Of a DNA stretch of 64,000 nt, positions 37,615-47,531 are shown piece by piece; the first letter of the stretch is position 1, and every line of letters begins with the position of its first letter. The position numbers were made by a program, and so were the translations under genes. The stretch lies in contig CAMLBF010000002.1 in the NCBI GenBank assembly GCA_946478235.1, positions 124,001-188,000 on the forward strand, written 5' to 3'. The stretch comes from an uncultured Bartonella sp. (GTDB taxonomy: Bacteria; Pseudomonadota; Alphaproteobacteria; Rhizobiales; Rhizobiaceae). The notes below the pieces were generated by a model. The model was not told the origin of the DNA. It made no database searches and saw only the letters and a program-made list of their open reading frames with translations.

Positions 37615-38952
37615 TTATTTATGGCCACCCAATGTTGTAAAATAATACACTAATGGCAAGGCTATAATATATAAACTTAATGGTATTTCGCGCCATTTCC
37701 CTGCTACTAATTTTACAATTACGTAAAACAGCAGACCAGCAGCGATACCTGTACCAAAGCTATTAGCAATCAAGGTGATTAGTACCATTAAAAGTACAGG
37801 CAACATGTCGGTAAATTCCGAGAAATCTATTTTTCTCAAACCACTAAACATTGTAAGGCCGATGATAATCAAAGCGGGTGCTGTTGCTGCTTTTGGTATC
37901 ATTAAAGCTAACGGTGTCATAAGCAAGGTCAGGAAAAAGAATACTGCCGCAGAAATAGCTGTCAATCCAGTTCTTCCGCCAGCTTCCGCAGACGCAGATG
38001 ATTCAATCAACGCGGTCGACGCTGGTATACCTAACCATGGCCCTATCGTTGCAGCTATCGAATCAACAACAAAGGGACGTGAAATATTTTCCATATTTCC
38101 CTTTTCATCCAATAATCCAGCTTCAGCACCAATAGCCAGTGTTGTTCCCATGGTTGAAAAGAACTCTGATGCAAAGAAGATAAAAAGATATGGAAGAAAT
38201 GCGAGATTGATAGCACCCCATAGATCAACCTGCCCTAAAACCGGCCCAACAGAATGTGGCAATTGAAAAAAGCTTGTTGGCAAATGGGTTACCCCTAAAG
38301 GTATGCCGACAATCGTTCCAACAAGAATGGCTATCAACAATGCGCCTGATACCTTACGTGCCTGCAATGCAATCGCAAGCAAAAAGCCGACCAGCGCAAC
38401 AATAGCTTCGGGGCTATAAAAATTTCCTAATTGAAGAGCGTTGGACTTTGCATTTGCCAAAACAAGCCCACCATTACGGAATCCGAGCAGAGCAACAAAT
38501 ATACCAATGGAAGCAGTCAAACCAAGTTTTATGGAATGCGGCACGGCTTTTGTAACAACTTCACGCAGACCAAGCACGGTCAAAACAAAGAACAAAACAC
38601 CAGACCAACAAGCTATTCCTAAGGCAACTTGCCAAGGCACACCCCCGTCACTGGCCAATGTAACGCCAACCAGAACCGAACCACCAATACCGGGGCCAAC
38701 CATAAATGGAAAATTGCCATAAATTCCCATCAGCAAACAACCGAATACAAAAACTATAATCGTTCCCGTGGTTGCTGCCCCTTTATCTATTCCACCAATG
38801 GATAACAATGAGGGAATGACAATAAGAAGATAGGCTGCCGCTAAAAAACCTGTAGCACCCGCCAGTATTTCGCGCTTCAATGTGGTTTGGCGTTCTTCCA
38901 TTTTGAAGTAACGTCTCCAACCGCTTTGTACTGGTGCGTTATTCGCGCTCAT
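37615..38952 (-). CDS. NCS2-family purine permease (AzgA-like, adenine/guanine/hypoxanthine)
   Basis: 445-residue inner-membrane proton-symporter with about 12-14 hydrophobic segments. AzgA-type signatures are visible: GFLAAAYLLIVIPSLLSIGGI (near 34-54), NFPFMVGPGIGGSVLVGVT, GLTASIGIFVALLGFRNGGLV, FFASEFFSTMGTTLAIG and the ASTALIESSASAEAGGRTGLTA segment near 300. The YfbQ/GhxP-like subfamily label is less sure than NCS2/AzgA. It begins 21 bases after the adenine deaminase stop on the same strand, so adenine uptake and deamination are co-expressed, which supports an adenine substrate. Confidence 0.93.
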   Translation of the reverse strand: MSANNAPVQSGWRRYFKMEERQTTLKREILAGATGFLAAAYLLIVIPSLLSIGGIDKGAATTGTIIVFVFGCLLMGIYGNFPFMVGPGIGGSVLVGVTLASDGGVPWQVALGIACWSGVLFFVLTVLGLREVVTKAVPHSIKLGLTASIGIFVALLGFRNGGLVLANAKSNALQLGNFYSPEAIVALVGFLLAIALQARKVSGALLIAILVGTIVGIPLGVTHLPTSFFQLPHSVGPVLGQVDLWGAINLAFLPYLFIFFASEFFSTMGTTLAIGAEAGLLDEKGNMENISRPFVVDSIAATIGPWLGIPASTALIESSASAEAGGRTGLTAISAAVFFFLTLLMTPLALMIPKAATAPALIIIGLTMFSGLRKIDFSEFTDMLPVLLMVLITLIANSFGTGIAAGLLFYVIVKLVAGKWREIPLSLYIIALPLVYYFTTLGGHK

Positions 38953-38973
38953 ATTGCTTTACCCTCTATTTTA

Positions 38974-40740
38974 TCAATGATTATCAATGACCGGATCGAC
39001 AATCTTTTTTATATCTCCGTCCACAAGACCTAGATCAGTTAAATGCGGACCACGATTACAAGCAAGGCATGTTCCCTCTATTGCCTTAAAAACACGGTAA
39101 GGCGGTTTCCATTCAAACACATCCTCACTTTTTGCACGAAAATGCGCAAACTCTTTTGCCAATTGCGCCGCTGGTAAGACCGACAACATACCGGCAACTG
39201 GAAGGTCAACTTTGGCGATAATTTTGCCATCTTTCGCCAATGCCATACCACCACCATTGGCTATGACACAATTGACTGCTGTCAACATATCCACTTGATT
39301 ACCGCCAATAGCCACTAAATTATGTGAATCATGAGAATATGATGTCGCAATTGCACCATTGACCACGCCCCAATCCTCTATCAGCGCCATCTGCGGTCCC
39401 TTATCATGTCGCCCATGGCGGTGGCGAACCCATATCATTGCCTGATTTTCAGGAATTTGCGCTATATGGTTGTGTACTTCCACTGTCTTTTCGCCAAAGC
39501 TTGTAAAACGAGCACCAACAATGGTGCGAAGTGTCACTTTGCCGTCTTTTACTTTTGCAATACGCATATCAAAATCAGCAAGTGATTGTTGCTGAAGATG
39601 CATCGTACTGCGTGGCAACTCATCTATAGAAGCTTCAAATGGAAAAAGCACTTTACCATTTTCTGCTACTTTCTGCCCGTTGCTATAAACGCAAATGGGG
39701 TTGAGCTTCTCAAGATTGTCAAACACCACAAGGTCGGCTTTTCTTCCGGCACAAACGATACCAATATCGTTGTTTTGAAGACGCAAGGAAGCATTTAACG
39801 TAGCCAAACGCAAAGCATCTGTGGCTTTCATTCCGTTTGCTACAAGCAGGCGTACCATTTTGATCATTCCGCCATCTTGTATTAATTGGTCGGGCGGAAC
39901 ATCATCCGTACACAACATCAATTGCGACGACAGATGCGGAAGTTTGTTCAATTCTTCAACAAATTCAGGAATAAGATAAGGGTGCGAAACGCGCATTTCG
40001 ACGCTTAATCCAGCCCGCAATTTTTCCAGCATATCTTTACCAGAAGTCAATTCATGATCTGATGAAACGCCAGCCGCCATATATGCCTGCAATTGTCTGC
40101 CAGATAATCCGCGTGCATGACCTTCAATCAATTTGCCACTTTGCAACCCTTCATCAAGTATGTCACACATACGTTGCGATGCATTGAGAATACCATCCAT
40201 ATCCATCATTTCGGCAACGCTGGCAATTTCAGGCCAAGATAGCATTTCATGCATCTCATCTCCGCCAAATTGCGCGCCAGACATTTCAAGGTCTTCAGTT
40301 GATGGCACACTTGATGAAGCCTGACAAACCACTCGTAACGGTAGATTTCTACTCGCATTGACCGCATAACGCAAACCATCAATGCCCATAACATTAGCCA
40401 ATTCATGGGGGTCCCAGAACACAGTTGTTGTTCCTTGGGCTACGACCTGTTCGGCATAACGATGTGGTAAAAGATGGGAACTTTCAATGTGAACATGCAT
40501 ATCGATCAACCCTGGTGAAAGATAAGCATTCTTCAAATCATGAATATTCTTGGCTTCAAACTGCTCTTCACAATCATGAACACTGGCAATGATGCTTCCA
40601 ACCAATCCAACATCAACGTTGCGAATTTCACCAGTTACCACATCAACGAGACGCGCGTTTTTCAGAAGAAGATCAAAAGGTCTCTTACCCAAAGCAGCCT
40701 CTACAGCATCGCGGCGCTCATGGTAATGTTGCACATTCAT
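38974..40740 (-). CDS. ade: Adenine deaminase
   Basis: Metal-dependent hydrolase converting adenine to hypoxanthine and ammonia. 588 residues. Amidohydrolase motifs are visible: GLIDMHVHIESSHLLPHRYAEQV with the metal-binding HVH (about 92), FWDPHELANVMG, EGHARGLSG, the SSDHELTSG segment, and LMLCTDDVPPDQL with the catalytic Asp. The C-terminal adenine deaminase domain has AIATSYSHDSHNLVAIG and ANGGGMAL. The start MNVQHYHERR at 40740 has AAGGAA six bases upstream; the longer ORF from 40764 lacks one. First gene of an ade-permease operon. Confidence 0.96.
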   Translation of the reverse strand: MNVQHYHERRDAVEAALGKRPFDLLLKNARLVDVVTGEIRNVDVGLVGSIIASVHDCEEQFEAKNIHDLKNAYLSPGLIDMHVHIESSHLLPHRYAEQVVAQGTTTVFWDPHELANVMGIDGLRYAVNASRNLPLRVVCQASSSVPSTEDLEMSGAQFGGDEMHEMLSWPEIASVAEMMDMDGILNASQRMCDILDEGLQSGKLIEGHARGLSGRQLQAYMAAGVSSDHELTSGKDMLEKLRAGLSVEMRVSHPYLIPEFVEELNKLPHLSSQLMLCTDDVPPDQLIQDGGMIKMVRLLVANGMKATDALRLATLNASLRLQNNDIGIVCAGRKADLVVFDNLEKLNPICVYSNGQKVAENGKVLFPFEASIDELPRSTMHLQQQSLADFDMRIAKVKDGKVTLRTIVGARFTSFGEKTVEVHNHIAQIPENQAMIWVRHRHGRHDKGPQMALIEDWGVVNGAIATSYSHDSHNLVAIGGNQVDMLTAVNCVIANGGGMALAKDGKIIAKVDLPVAGMLSVLPAAQLAKEFAHFRAKSEDVFEWKPPYRVFKAIEGTCLACNRGPHLTDLGLVDGDIKKIVDPVIDNH

Positions 40741-41115
40741 GATAAATTCCTTACCTAAATCCATTGCAGCACAATTGGCTCATTCGAGCTCAATTGACTT
40801 AAGCCTTCATAGCCGTTTTAAATGATTTTAGGTAGGCTGTATTTAGCAAACAACCACAAGCTATTTACGCAGAAACTGACTATTCAGCGTTACATTAGCT
40901 ATACCATTTATGTGCAAGTAAATTTTATAAATTCCGCCAAAATACTTCAATAAAACTTATTTTATTAGAATTTTAAAAAGACTTTTTAAAATAATATTTA
41001 ATTATAAATTACACCTAACATTATAGGTTTTTATATATAGCTGTTATATTGAATTACGACGTTATAATATCTCTTAAAAATAATATCGTTTTTCATATTA
41101 AAATATCTTGCAGAT
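40741..41115. other. AT-rich spacer between budA and ade
   Basis: About 375 bases, AT-rich, with a near-perfect palindrome TTTTAAAAAG-A-CTTTTTAAAA around 40970-40992 that may end the budA transcript. I see no ORF or RNA gene. No purine riboswitch fold could be recognised upstream of ade. Confidence 0.45.
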
Positions 41116-41820
41116 TTAATTTTCTACCTTTTTTATGATCTTATCCATATCATCAATTTTCAAATCATGATCGAGATAAGCTTTTTTATCGGATAGTTCT
41201 ACATCGAGTGAATATTTCGCCTCATATGACAACAAACATTCCTTGAAGCTGAAATCGATAACGTGTCCACCGATTGTGCCTTCTTTATTGATAAAATGAA
41301 GGTGAAAACCCGCCACGGAAATATTTTGAAAAAACTCTGGTGTCCAAAATCCTATCAGAACACCTTCAATATCGGTAAAATTATCAATTATTTGGTGTTC
41401 AAACACCTCAACAGCATTTTTGAAATTCTTATTGCTTTCACTCGGTCTTCTAAGCTCCAATTGGCTGAGAGTACCTTCCAATTTAACAGCAAGAAAAATG
41501 TTATCTAAATTGATATGCTTTGCCAATTCTTGATAAAGATTGGCTTTTGAGACATTGGAAGCCGGAATTTGCGCATCGGGATCAAAAGTTGAAATCTGCG
41601 CGAAAGGCATTTTTTCTGCGTCGTCCATTGACCGCAATGGATTGTTGCCCTTGGCTTCAAAGAAATTGCAACAATCGATAATGACTTCGCCTTTTAAACC
41701 ATCGGAACACCCTAAGCCGAAGTTTCCATATTTTTTTATATCTGAAATGGGGAATAAGCCTTCAAAAACGCCACCCATAAGTGCGTTAATTCCAGAAAAT
41801 TGTTTAATTTTCTTTGTCAT
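41116..41820 (-). CDS. budA: Alpha-acetolactate decarboxylase
   Basis: Converts alpha-acetolactate to acetoin and CO2. 234 residues, the usual size. The family pattern is clear: FSGINALMGGVFEG near residue 8, NFGLGCSDGLKGEVII near 33, PFAQISTFDP, QLELRRPS, LIGFWTPEFFQNISVAGFHLHFINKEGTIGGHVIDFSF with the three zinc His residues (HLH and GGHV). It stands alone: no acetolactate synthase or budR lies nearby. Biosynthetic acetolactate from valine synthesis could feed it. The neighbourhood is unusually AT-rich, and the enzyme is uncommon in Bartonella-like bacteria, so horizontal acquisition is a reasonable inference. Confidence 0.9.
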   Translation of the reverse strand: MTKKIKQFSGINALMGGVFEGLFPISDIKKYGNFGLGCSDGLKGEVIIDCCNFFEAKGNNPLRSMDDAEKMPFAQISTFDPDAQIPASNVSKANLYQELAKHINLDNIFLAVKLEGTLSQLELRRPSESNKNFKNAVEVFEHQIIDNFTDIEGVLIGFWTPEFFQNISVAGFHLHFINKEGTIGGHVIDFSFKECLLSYEAKYSLDVELSDKKAYLDHDLKIDDMDKIIKKVEN

Positions 41821-42228
41821 GTCTGTGATCCCTATTACAGTATAAAAGTGTTCTTATTAGCTCTGATAGCAAGAGTTGAATTTTAGATAGCAAACGTGAT
41901 TATTTTGTCAAAGCATCAAATATCAATTATTCGACATAAGTGGAATATTACCCTATTCATTTTACTGACAAAAAACATAAAAAATGAAACAACATTTGAA
42001 AAATGTAATGTATTTTTCTGTAATTTATTTTCTCTATCAATGACTATATTGATTATTATATGACGCTTAAGCTCAACAATTATTGAAGATACAGCAAAAT
42101 ACGTATTTTGCGTATGATTAAAAGTTTCAATAAATTAGCAAATAAGCGCTGTAAGCTTCACAAATAATCCGCGCATTTTTCCAGTTAAAATACGTAATAA
42201 TTAGTTTTGATATATAGCGGAAGAATAA
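41821..42228. other. AT-rich spacer between tRNA-Arg and budA
   Basis: About 400 bases upstream of budA, AT-rich, with no supportable ORF, terminator or second tRNA-like fragment. It must hold the budA promoter. Confidence 0.5.
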
Positions 42229-42305
<77 letters not shown>

Positions 42306-42547
42306 ACGAATAGATTTTATATGCAGAAGTTCTCTAACCGATCATGACGTCCGGTTCAACCACGAATTATCATTGTTACCACAGATATTGACATGACACG
42401 CGTATGAAAAAACGCGTTGTACATTTTCTTGAACAAGAATGATGCAAGAAGCATTGGCACGCGAGACATTGCCCCCATAGCGCAAGATGTTTTAAAGGTT
42501 GCGCCGCAACAACTTAACAATCCCAATATTTTCTCGGATATAGCAGT

Positions 42548-42648
42548 GTTTTCTTGGCAACGGCACTGTTTTCCTAGCAATAGCAACGTTTTCCTACCAG
42601 TAATAGCGGTGTTTTCCTAGAAATAACAGCGTTTCTAGCAATAAGAAC
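42548..42648. repeat. Five degenerate 20-base tandem repeats
   Basis: Units start at 42548, 42568, 42588, 42611 and 42631, each opening with GTTTTCCTAG-like sequence and ending with an A/C-rich tail (for example GTTTTCCTAGCAATAGCAAC). Unit lengths vary from 18 to 23 bases. Confidence 0.85.
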
Positions 42649-42806
42649 GCTTGTTTGCTAATAGCCGTATTTAAAAGAATGAATGACAGCTATTAAATGA
42701 TAAAGGTTCGCTATTGCCGTTTGATACACATAATGACTGATTAAGTTTAAATATAGAGGCCAATTAGCGGCATGTGAAATTCAACCGCGTAACAGGCATC
42801 GGTAGC

Positions 42807-42874
42807 AAAAGAATATAGGCAACAAGCGAATATTGGCGGCAAGTTAATACAGGCAGCAAGTTAATACAGGCAGC
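42807..42874. repeat. Four degenerate 17-base tandem repeats
   Basis: Exactly four 17-base units: 42807-42823, 42824-42840, 42841-42857 and 42858-42874. The last two are identical (AAGTTAATACAGGCAGC) and the first two diverge progressively, which is what expansion from one end predicts. Confidence 0.92.
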
Positions 42875-42887
42875 ATTCGGATAAAAA

Positions 42888-42936
42888 CGCCGGTTGAATA
42901 CCTTTGAGATCTCAAAAATATCGTTACCAACCGGCG
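42888..42936 (-). terminator. Nested hairpin terminator of the DUF1090 gene
   Basis: CGCCGGTTG (42888-42896) pairs with CAACCGGCG (42928-42936). The 31-base loop contains a second perfect palindrome, TTTGAGATCTCAAA (about 42903-42916). On the minus strand the outer stem is followed by TTTTTAT. Confidence 0.75.
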
Positions 42937-43003
42937 ATTTTTTATTCTTAAGTTACAAACTAACAGATTGAAAAATATCACAATTTCATTGTTTGATGAT
43001 GTA

Positions 43004-43387
43004 TTAGTGATCAAGCTGCTGTTTAGCTTCATCAAGCTCGTTTTGAGCACGATCCCGTTTTTTCGTCAATTTGTCTATTTTTTCCTCGTTGCCATTAGCT
43101 TTAGCGGCGTCCAATTCAGATTGACGTTCTTCTAATTTTCTTTGTTTTTCTTCAACTTTTTGCTGATGCTGTGTGTCCAACTTGGAATCGTCGCAATTCT
43201 TGGCTGTCGCATTAAGCGCTTTCTTTAGCCCTTCAATTTCGCCCGCATTATTGTTTTTAACGGCGTAATCGAGTTGCGTTTGAATATGTTGTATTTTGTC
43301 AGCACAGTTACTTAGGGCATATCCGGCAGACAAACATTGAACGGATAATACGCCGCACGCTAAAATTAGTATTTTTTTACCAGTCAT
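43004..43387 (-). CDS. DUF1090 family exported protein (YqjC-like)
   Basis: 127 residues. A signal peptide (TGKKILILACGVLSVQCLSAGYALS, about 1-26) is followed by the DUF1090 pattern: CADKIQHIQTQLDYAVKNNN with a first Cys, GLKKALNATAKNCDDSKL with a second Cys, and a long charged coiled coil (about 70-127, rich in E/K/Q/R). The two Cys probably form a disulfide in the periplasm. E. coli YqjC is induced by acid stress, but no molecular function is known to me. The family is far better known from gamma- and betaproteobacteria, so its presence here may reflect transfer. It is divergent from nadK. Confidence 0.87.
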   Translation of the reverse strand: MTGKKILILACGVLSVQCLSAGYALSNCADKIQHIQTQLDYAVKNNNAGEIEGLKKALNATAKNCDDSKLDTQHQQKVEEKQRKLEERQSELDAAKANGNEEKIDKLTKKRDRAQNELDEAKQQLDH

Positions 43388-43596
43388 GAATTTAACCTTC
43401 TATAATCCTGATCCAATTCAATAAAATAAAATCTCTATTCATTATATAGTTTCATCAAATACATTTGGAAACAATCAACCATTAAGGCATAAATGAATAA
43501 AAAGAATAGCTTATAGTTTCTGTGTTAAACAGAGTGTATAAGTTGCGTATCCATTTATAATGGAACATGAGCAGAGCATATAACCGGACTATTTTT

Positions 43597-44370
43597 ATGA
43601 TAAAATCGTTGAACCGCTTTCATTTTATATCGGCACAAACACCGCAGGCATATATGTCTTTTCAAGCGTTGACGTCACGTTATGGACAATCAACAATTGA
43701 AGATGCCGATGTCATTGTTGCACTTGGCGGCGATGGAACAATGTTGGAAGTTTTACGCAACAACATGAATTCCGGTAAACCTATTTATGGCATGAACCGT
43801 GGTTCTGTTGGTTTTCTCATGAATGAATACCGATTAGGAAAACTTCCAGAACGTATAGCAAAAGCCCATAAGGAAGAAATCAGCCCTTTACGTATGATAG
43901 CGGATTCAACCGTCGATGGACATGTAGAAGCATTGGCAATCAATGAAGTGTCGCTTTTCCGCCAATCGTATCAAGCTGCAAAAATTAGAATCAGCATTGA
44001 TGATAAGGTTAGAATGGAAGAATTATGCTGTGATGGTGTTATGGTGGCCACCCCTGCAGGTTCCACAGCGTATAATCTATCAGCACAAGGACCTATTCTT
44101 CCGCTTTTAGCGCCACTTTTGGCTTTAACACCAGTAAGCCCGTTCCGTCCCAGAAGATGGCATGGCGCATTATTACCAAATACTGTCACGGTGCATTTTA
44201 ATATGTTGGAATTGGACAAACGCCCCGTGAATGCCGCCGCAGATAATGTTGAAGTAAAATCCGTACGCAGCGTACAAGTCTCATCGGCAACCGATGTGAA
44301 AGCTTCTATTTTATTTGACCCAAATCATTCATGGGATGAAAGAATTTTGTCGGAACAATTTCGATATTAA
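43597..44370 (+). CDS. nadK: NAD kinase
   Basis: Phosphorylates NAD+ to NADP+ in the cytoplasm. 257 residues from the ATG at 43597, which gives the [12 protein letters not shown] opening typical of rhizobial NadK; an upstream ATG at 43567 would add ten residues, and neither start has a clear ribosome-binding site. Motifs visible are [16 protein letters not shown] (GGDG with catalytic Asp), [23 protein letters not shown] (NE/D motif) and [22 protein letters not shown]. It is preceded by an AT-rich divergent promoter region shared with the DUF1090 gene. Confidence 0.94.
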   Translation: MIKSLNRFHFISAQTPQAYMSFQALTSRYGQSTIEDADVIVALGGDGTMLEVLRNNMNSGKPIYGMNRGSVGFLMNEYRLGKLPERIAKAHKEEISPLRMIADSTVDGHVEALAINEVSLFRQSYQAAKIRISIDDKVRMEELCCDGVMVATPAGSTAYNLSAQGPILPLLAPLLALTPVSPFRPRRWHGALLPNTVTVHFNMLELDKRPVNAAADNVEVKSVRSVQVSSATDVKASILFDPNHSWDERILSEQFRY

Positions 44371-44517
44371 AAAGAATATTACGGTTAATGCTTCATAATT
44401 CATTGGTTTTTGTTGACTTTTTTCTTAATGCACCTTAACGCGTTTTTAAAACGGTAAGATTAGCTAATTTTCCCAGCAACGTTCCAGCTCGGGCAGCTAG
44501 GGTTTAATAGAGAAAGA

Positions 44518-45984
44518 GTGATACCGCCTTTGACCAGTTTCGATGACTTGGGCCTTTCAGATAAGGTTCTCAAAGCAGTTAATTCCGTTGGATATAAGGA
44601 ACCTACCCCGATACAGGCTGGGGCAATCCCTCATGTCCTAAAAAGGCAAGATGTATTGGGTATTGCGCAAACAGGCACTGGCAAAACAGCCTCATTTGTT
44701 TTGCCAATGCTAACCATGCTTGAAAAAGGGCGTGCACGGGCAAGAATGCCGAGAACCCTTATCCTTGAGCCTACACGCGAACTTGCTGCACAGGTTGAAG
44801 AAAACTTTGACCAATATGGTGTCAACCATCGTTTGAATGTCGCTTTGCTCATTGGCGGTGTTTCCTTTGATGAACAGGATCGCAAGCTTGGTCGTGGTGC
44901 CGATGTGTTAATTGCGACACCAGGCAGATTGCTCGACCATTTTGAAAGAGGAAAGCTTCTATTAACCGGCGTCGAGATTTTGGTCATTGATGAAGCGGAT
45001 CGTATGCTCGACATGGGATTTATCCCTGATATTGAACGTATTTGTAAGCTTATTCCTTTCACACGCCAAACCCTGTTCTTTTCTGCGACAATGGCGCCAG
45101 AAATTACCAAATTGACAGAGCAGTTTCTGCATTCGCCAGTAAGGGTGGAAATTGCCAAAGCTTCTTCTACAGCAACAACAATTACGCAAAAACTGGTCGC
45201 GTCTCGCAGCAAACCATGGGAAAAGCGCGCTGTCCTTCGCGATTTGATTAAAACAGAAGGCGACGAACTTAAAAACGCGATTATCTTTTGCAATCGTAAA
45301 AAAGATATATCCGAGCTTTTCCGCTCGCTGGAAAGGCATGAATTTAGTGTTGGTGCCCTGCATGGGGATATGGATCAACGTTCGCGTATGACGATGTTAT
45401 CCAATTTTAAGGATGGCAAATTAAAACTGCTTGTTGCTTCCGATGTTGCGGCACGTGGTTTGGATATTCCAGATGTGAGCCACGTATTCAATTATGACGT
45501 GCCAACACATGCCGAAGATTATGTACACCGTATTGGCCGCACAGGCCGCGCTGGTCGCTTAGGCAAAGCTTTTACAATTGTCACCAAAGCAGACAAGAAA
45601 TATGTCGAAGCTATTGAAAAAATGAGCAATCAGACGATTGAATGGTTAAATGGTGATCTTGCCTCATTAGAAAAAGCTGCAACCTCGTCTGAAGATAATA
45701 GTGCGCTTGATAAGACAAATGAGGAAAAACCTAAAAAGAAGACAAAGCGTACACAAACACGTACAGAAAAAGTTGAGAGCGCAGAAAGCAAACCGGCTCA
45801 ATTAGAGACGAAACAGGCGAAAACAACAGCGGATAAAGCGGACGCTAAAAATGTGGTTCCTGAGAAAACCGTTGTGAGAAAAGAAGCCGCGAAAAATCCA
45901 CGTAAATATGAAAAAGAGCCCCCTTCTCCGAAGGGATTTGGTGACGATATACCAGCATTTATGTTGATAAATACCAGGCCTTAG
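44518..45984 (+). CDS. DEAD-box ATP-dependent RNA helicase (RhlE-like)
   Basis: 488 residues. All superfamily 2 motifs are present: Q-motif YKEPTPIQAGAIPHVL, I AQTGTGKT, Ia PTRELAAQ, II VIDEADRMLDMGF (DEAD), III FSATM, V VASDVAARGLDIPDV and VI YVHRIGRTGRAGR. The C-terminal 110 residues are a lysine/threonine-rich disordered tail that probably binds RNA. The order and the short tail suit the RhlE/DbpA-like proteins of rhizobia, which act in ribosome assembly and cold adaptation; the exact paralogue is not certain. The GTG start at 44518 has GAGAAAGA directly upstream, and the MIPPLTSFDDLGLS opening fits homologues. Confidence 0.92.
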   Translation: MIPPLTSFDDLGLSDKVLKAVNSVGYKEPTPIQAGAIPHVLKRQDVLGIAQTGTGKTASFVLPMLTMLEKGRARARMPRTLILEPTRELAAQVEENFDQYGVNHRLNVALLIGGVSFDEQDRKLGRGADVLIATPGRLLDHFERGKLLLTGVEILVIDEADRMLDMGFIPDIERICKLIPFTRQTLFFSATMAPEITKLTEQFLHSPVRVEIAKASSTATTITQKLVASRSKPWEKRAVLRDLIKTEGDELKNAIIFCNRKKDISELFRSLERHEFSVGALHGDMDQRSRMTMLSNFKDGKLKLLVASDVAARGLDIPDVSHVFNYDVPTHAEDYVHRIGRTGRAGRLGKAFTIVTKADKKYVEAIEKMSNQTIEWLNGDLASLEKAATSSEDNSALDKTNEEKPKKKTKRTQTRTEKVESAESKPAQLETKQAKTTADKADAKNVVPEKTVVRKEAAKNPRKYEKEPPSPKGFGDDIPAFMLINTRP

Positions 45985-46089
45985 ATTTCGGGATTTCTAA
46001 AACATTCAAAAACTTATTGGCTATAAATTGTGATTTATGGCCAATATATAATGTCGTTGTTTCCAATATAACATTCGTGACAAACAAAA

Positions 46090-46127
46090 ATAGATGCCGC
46101 CGGTAATAGCGACATCTATGATTTTTT
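46090..46127. terminator. Bidirectional terminator between the helicase gene and gltX
   Basis: ATAGATG (46090-46096) pairs with CATCTAT (46113-46119), with T-runs on both sides (GATTTTTTG on plus, TTTTTGTTTG on minus). It can end both converging genes. Confidence 0.7.
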
Positions 46128-46152
46128 GTTTTTAGTCAGATTTTATACGCGT

Positions 46153-47523
46153 TTATGCTTTTAAACGGCTCATTACTTTATCCCGACCAATAAGTGGCAA
46201 CATAGCAGCCATTTCAGGTCCATGATCCAAACCTGTGAGCGCCTGCCGAAGAGGTAAAAATAAAGATTTACCCTTACGATTTGTTTTTTCCTTAAGCACT
46301 GTTGTCCAAGTTTTCCAGCTATCTTCCGTTAGATCACCTTCCGGCAAATAAGATGAAGAAGAATGGACATAATCAAGATCGTCTGCAGCAACCGTGCTTT
46401 GGATATTATCATTCACAATAACATCCCACCACTGTTTCGCGTCTCTCAATTTTTCGATATTGCCGCGCACTGCATACCAGAATGGTGAGGCATTTTTACC
46501 GCTAATACCCATTTCTTCTAGTCGTTTGGCGACCTGTTCATAGTCCAAAGACTGAACAATATGACGGTTAAGCGTCAACAAATCAGCCGGATCAAATTTG
46601 GCAGAGGATTTGGACGTTGCTGTTAAATCAAAATGCTGCAACAAAGTTTGCTGATCTGCGCAAGCTTGAACATTTTCAGATGTGCCGATGAGAACCGCAA
46701 GAGATTCTACCGCCATTGGCTCAAATCCCTCTTCGCGCAGCGAACGAACAGAAAGATCACCTTTACGCTTCGACAAGCCTTCGCCTGATATGGTTGTTAG
46801 CAAATTGATATGACCGAATATAGGTGCTTTTGCGCCCAAGGCTTCAAAGATAGCTATTTGCACACCAGTATTGGTAACATGGTCGTCACCGCGAATAATG
46901 TGCGTAATTCCCATATCAATATCATCAACAACAGATGGCAATGTGTATAAATAGCTGCCGTCTTCACGAATAAGAACTGGATCAGACATTGATGCCAAAT
47001 CAATTGTTTGCGGTCCACGCACGGCATCATCCCAATGTACTTCAGTTCTTGTTGTTTTTAATGGATCAGATTGGAAATTCGGCAATAGAAAACGCCAATG
47101 TGGCTTACGTCCTTCTGCCTCAAAGGCTTGAATTTCTTCTGGTGTGAGTTTTAGCGCTTCACGTCCGTAAACAGGCGGAAGCTTACGAGACAAACGTATT
47201 TTACGTCTTCTTTCCAGTTCCTCCGATGTTTCATAGCACGGATAAAGCAGACCTTTAGCCTTTAATGTTTCAACGATTTCATTGTAACGGTCAAAACGCT
47301 TCGATTGATAGTAAATTTCGTCTGGCTTGATACCTAGCCAATCAAGATCAACACCAATGCCATCAATATATTCTTGTTTAGAACGCTCAAGATCAGTATC
47401 ATCAAACCGCAAAACATATTTGCCCTTGTTGGCCAATGCAAAAAGCCAATTGAAAAGTGCAATTCTTGTATTACCAATATGGATGAAGCCTGTTGGTGAA
47501 GGGGCAAAACGAACTTTTATCAT
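46153..47523 (-). CDS. gltX: Glutamyl-tRNA synthetase, copy 1
   Basis: Class I synthetase, 456 residues. It has the HIGH-like motif GFIHIGNTR (about 13-21), the [16 protein letters not shown] segment, and the KMSKS-like [12 protein letters not shown] near 240. It differs clearly from the second gltX at 57765: sequences such as [16 protein letters not shown] are shared but the C-terminal halves are unlike. Alphaproteobacteria often have two GluRS paralogues, one of which can charge tRNA-Gln before GatCAB amidation; which does so here is not known. The ATG at 47523 is chosen over an in-frame TTG at 47535. It lies eight bases after nadE. Confidence 0.95.
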   Translation of the reverse strand: MIKVRFAPSPTGFIHIGNTRIALFNWLFALANKGKYVLRFDDTDLERSKQEYIDGIGVDLDWLGIKPDEIYYQSKRFDRYNEIVETLKAKGLLYPCYETSEELERRRKIRLSRKLPPVYGREALKLTPEEIQAFEAEGRKPHWRFLLPNFQSDPLKTTRTEVHWDDAVRGPQTIDLASMSDPVLIREDGSYLYTLPSVVDDIDMGITHIIRGDDHVTNTGVQIAIFEALGAKAPIFGHINLLTTISGEGLSKRKGDLSVRSLREEGFEPMAVESLAVLIGTSENVQACADQQTLLQHFDLTATSKSSAKFDPADLLTLNRHIVQSLDYEQVAKRLEEMGISGKNASPFWYAVRGNIEKLRDAKQWWDVIVNDNIQSTVAADDLDYVHSSSSYLPEGDLTEDSWKTWTTVLKEKTNRKGKSLFLPLRQALTGLDHGPEMAAMLPLIGRDKVMSRLKA

Positions 47524-47531
47524 CAAAACAC

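Larger units (their letters stand above)
42306..43003. other. Repeat-rich region between tRNA-Arg and the DUF1090 gene
   Basis: About 700 bases without a supportable gene; the reading frame at 42356-42586 on the minus strand is a mosaic of repeat units. It contains two families of degenerate tandem repeats and the terminator of the DUF1090 gene. Confidence 0.6.

Noticed and set aside
40741..41115. Purine riboswitch before ade
   Set aside because: The three-way junction and conserved loops of the purine class could not be found.
42356..42586. Minus-strand ORF of 76 codons between tRNA-Arg and the repeats
   Set aside because: It is composed of the degenerate 20-base repeat units, has no ribosome-binding site and no recognisable domain.
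42548..42874. Possible CRISPR array
   Set aside because: The repeats are contiguous and degenerate with no unique spacers of constant length, and no cas gene lies in the window.
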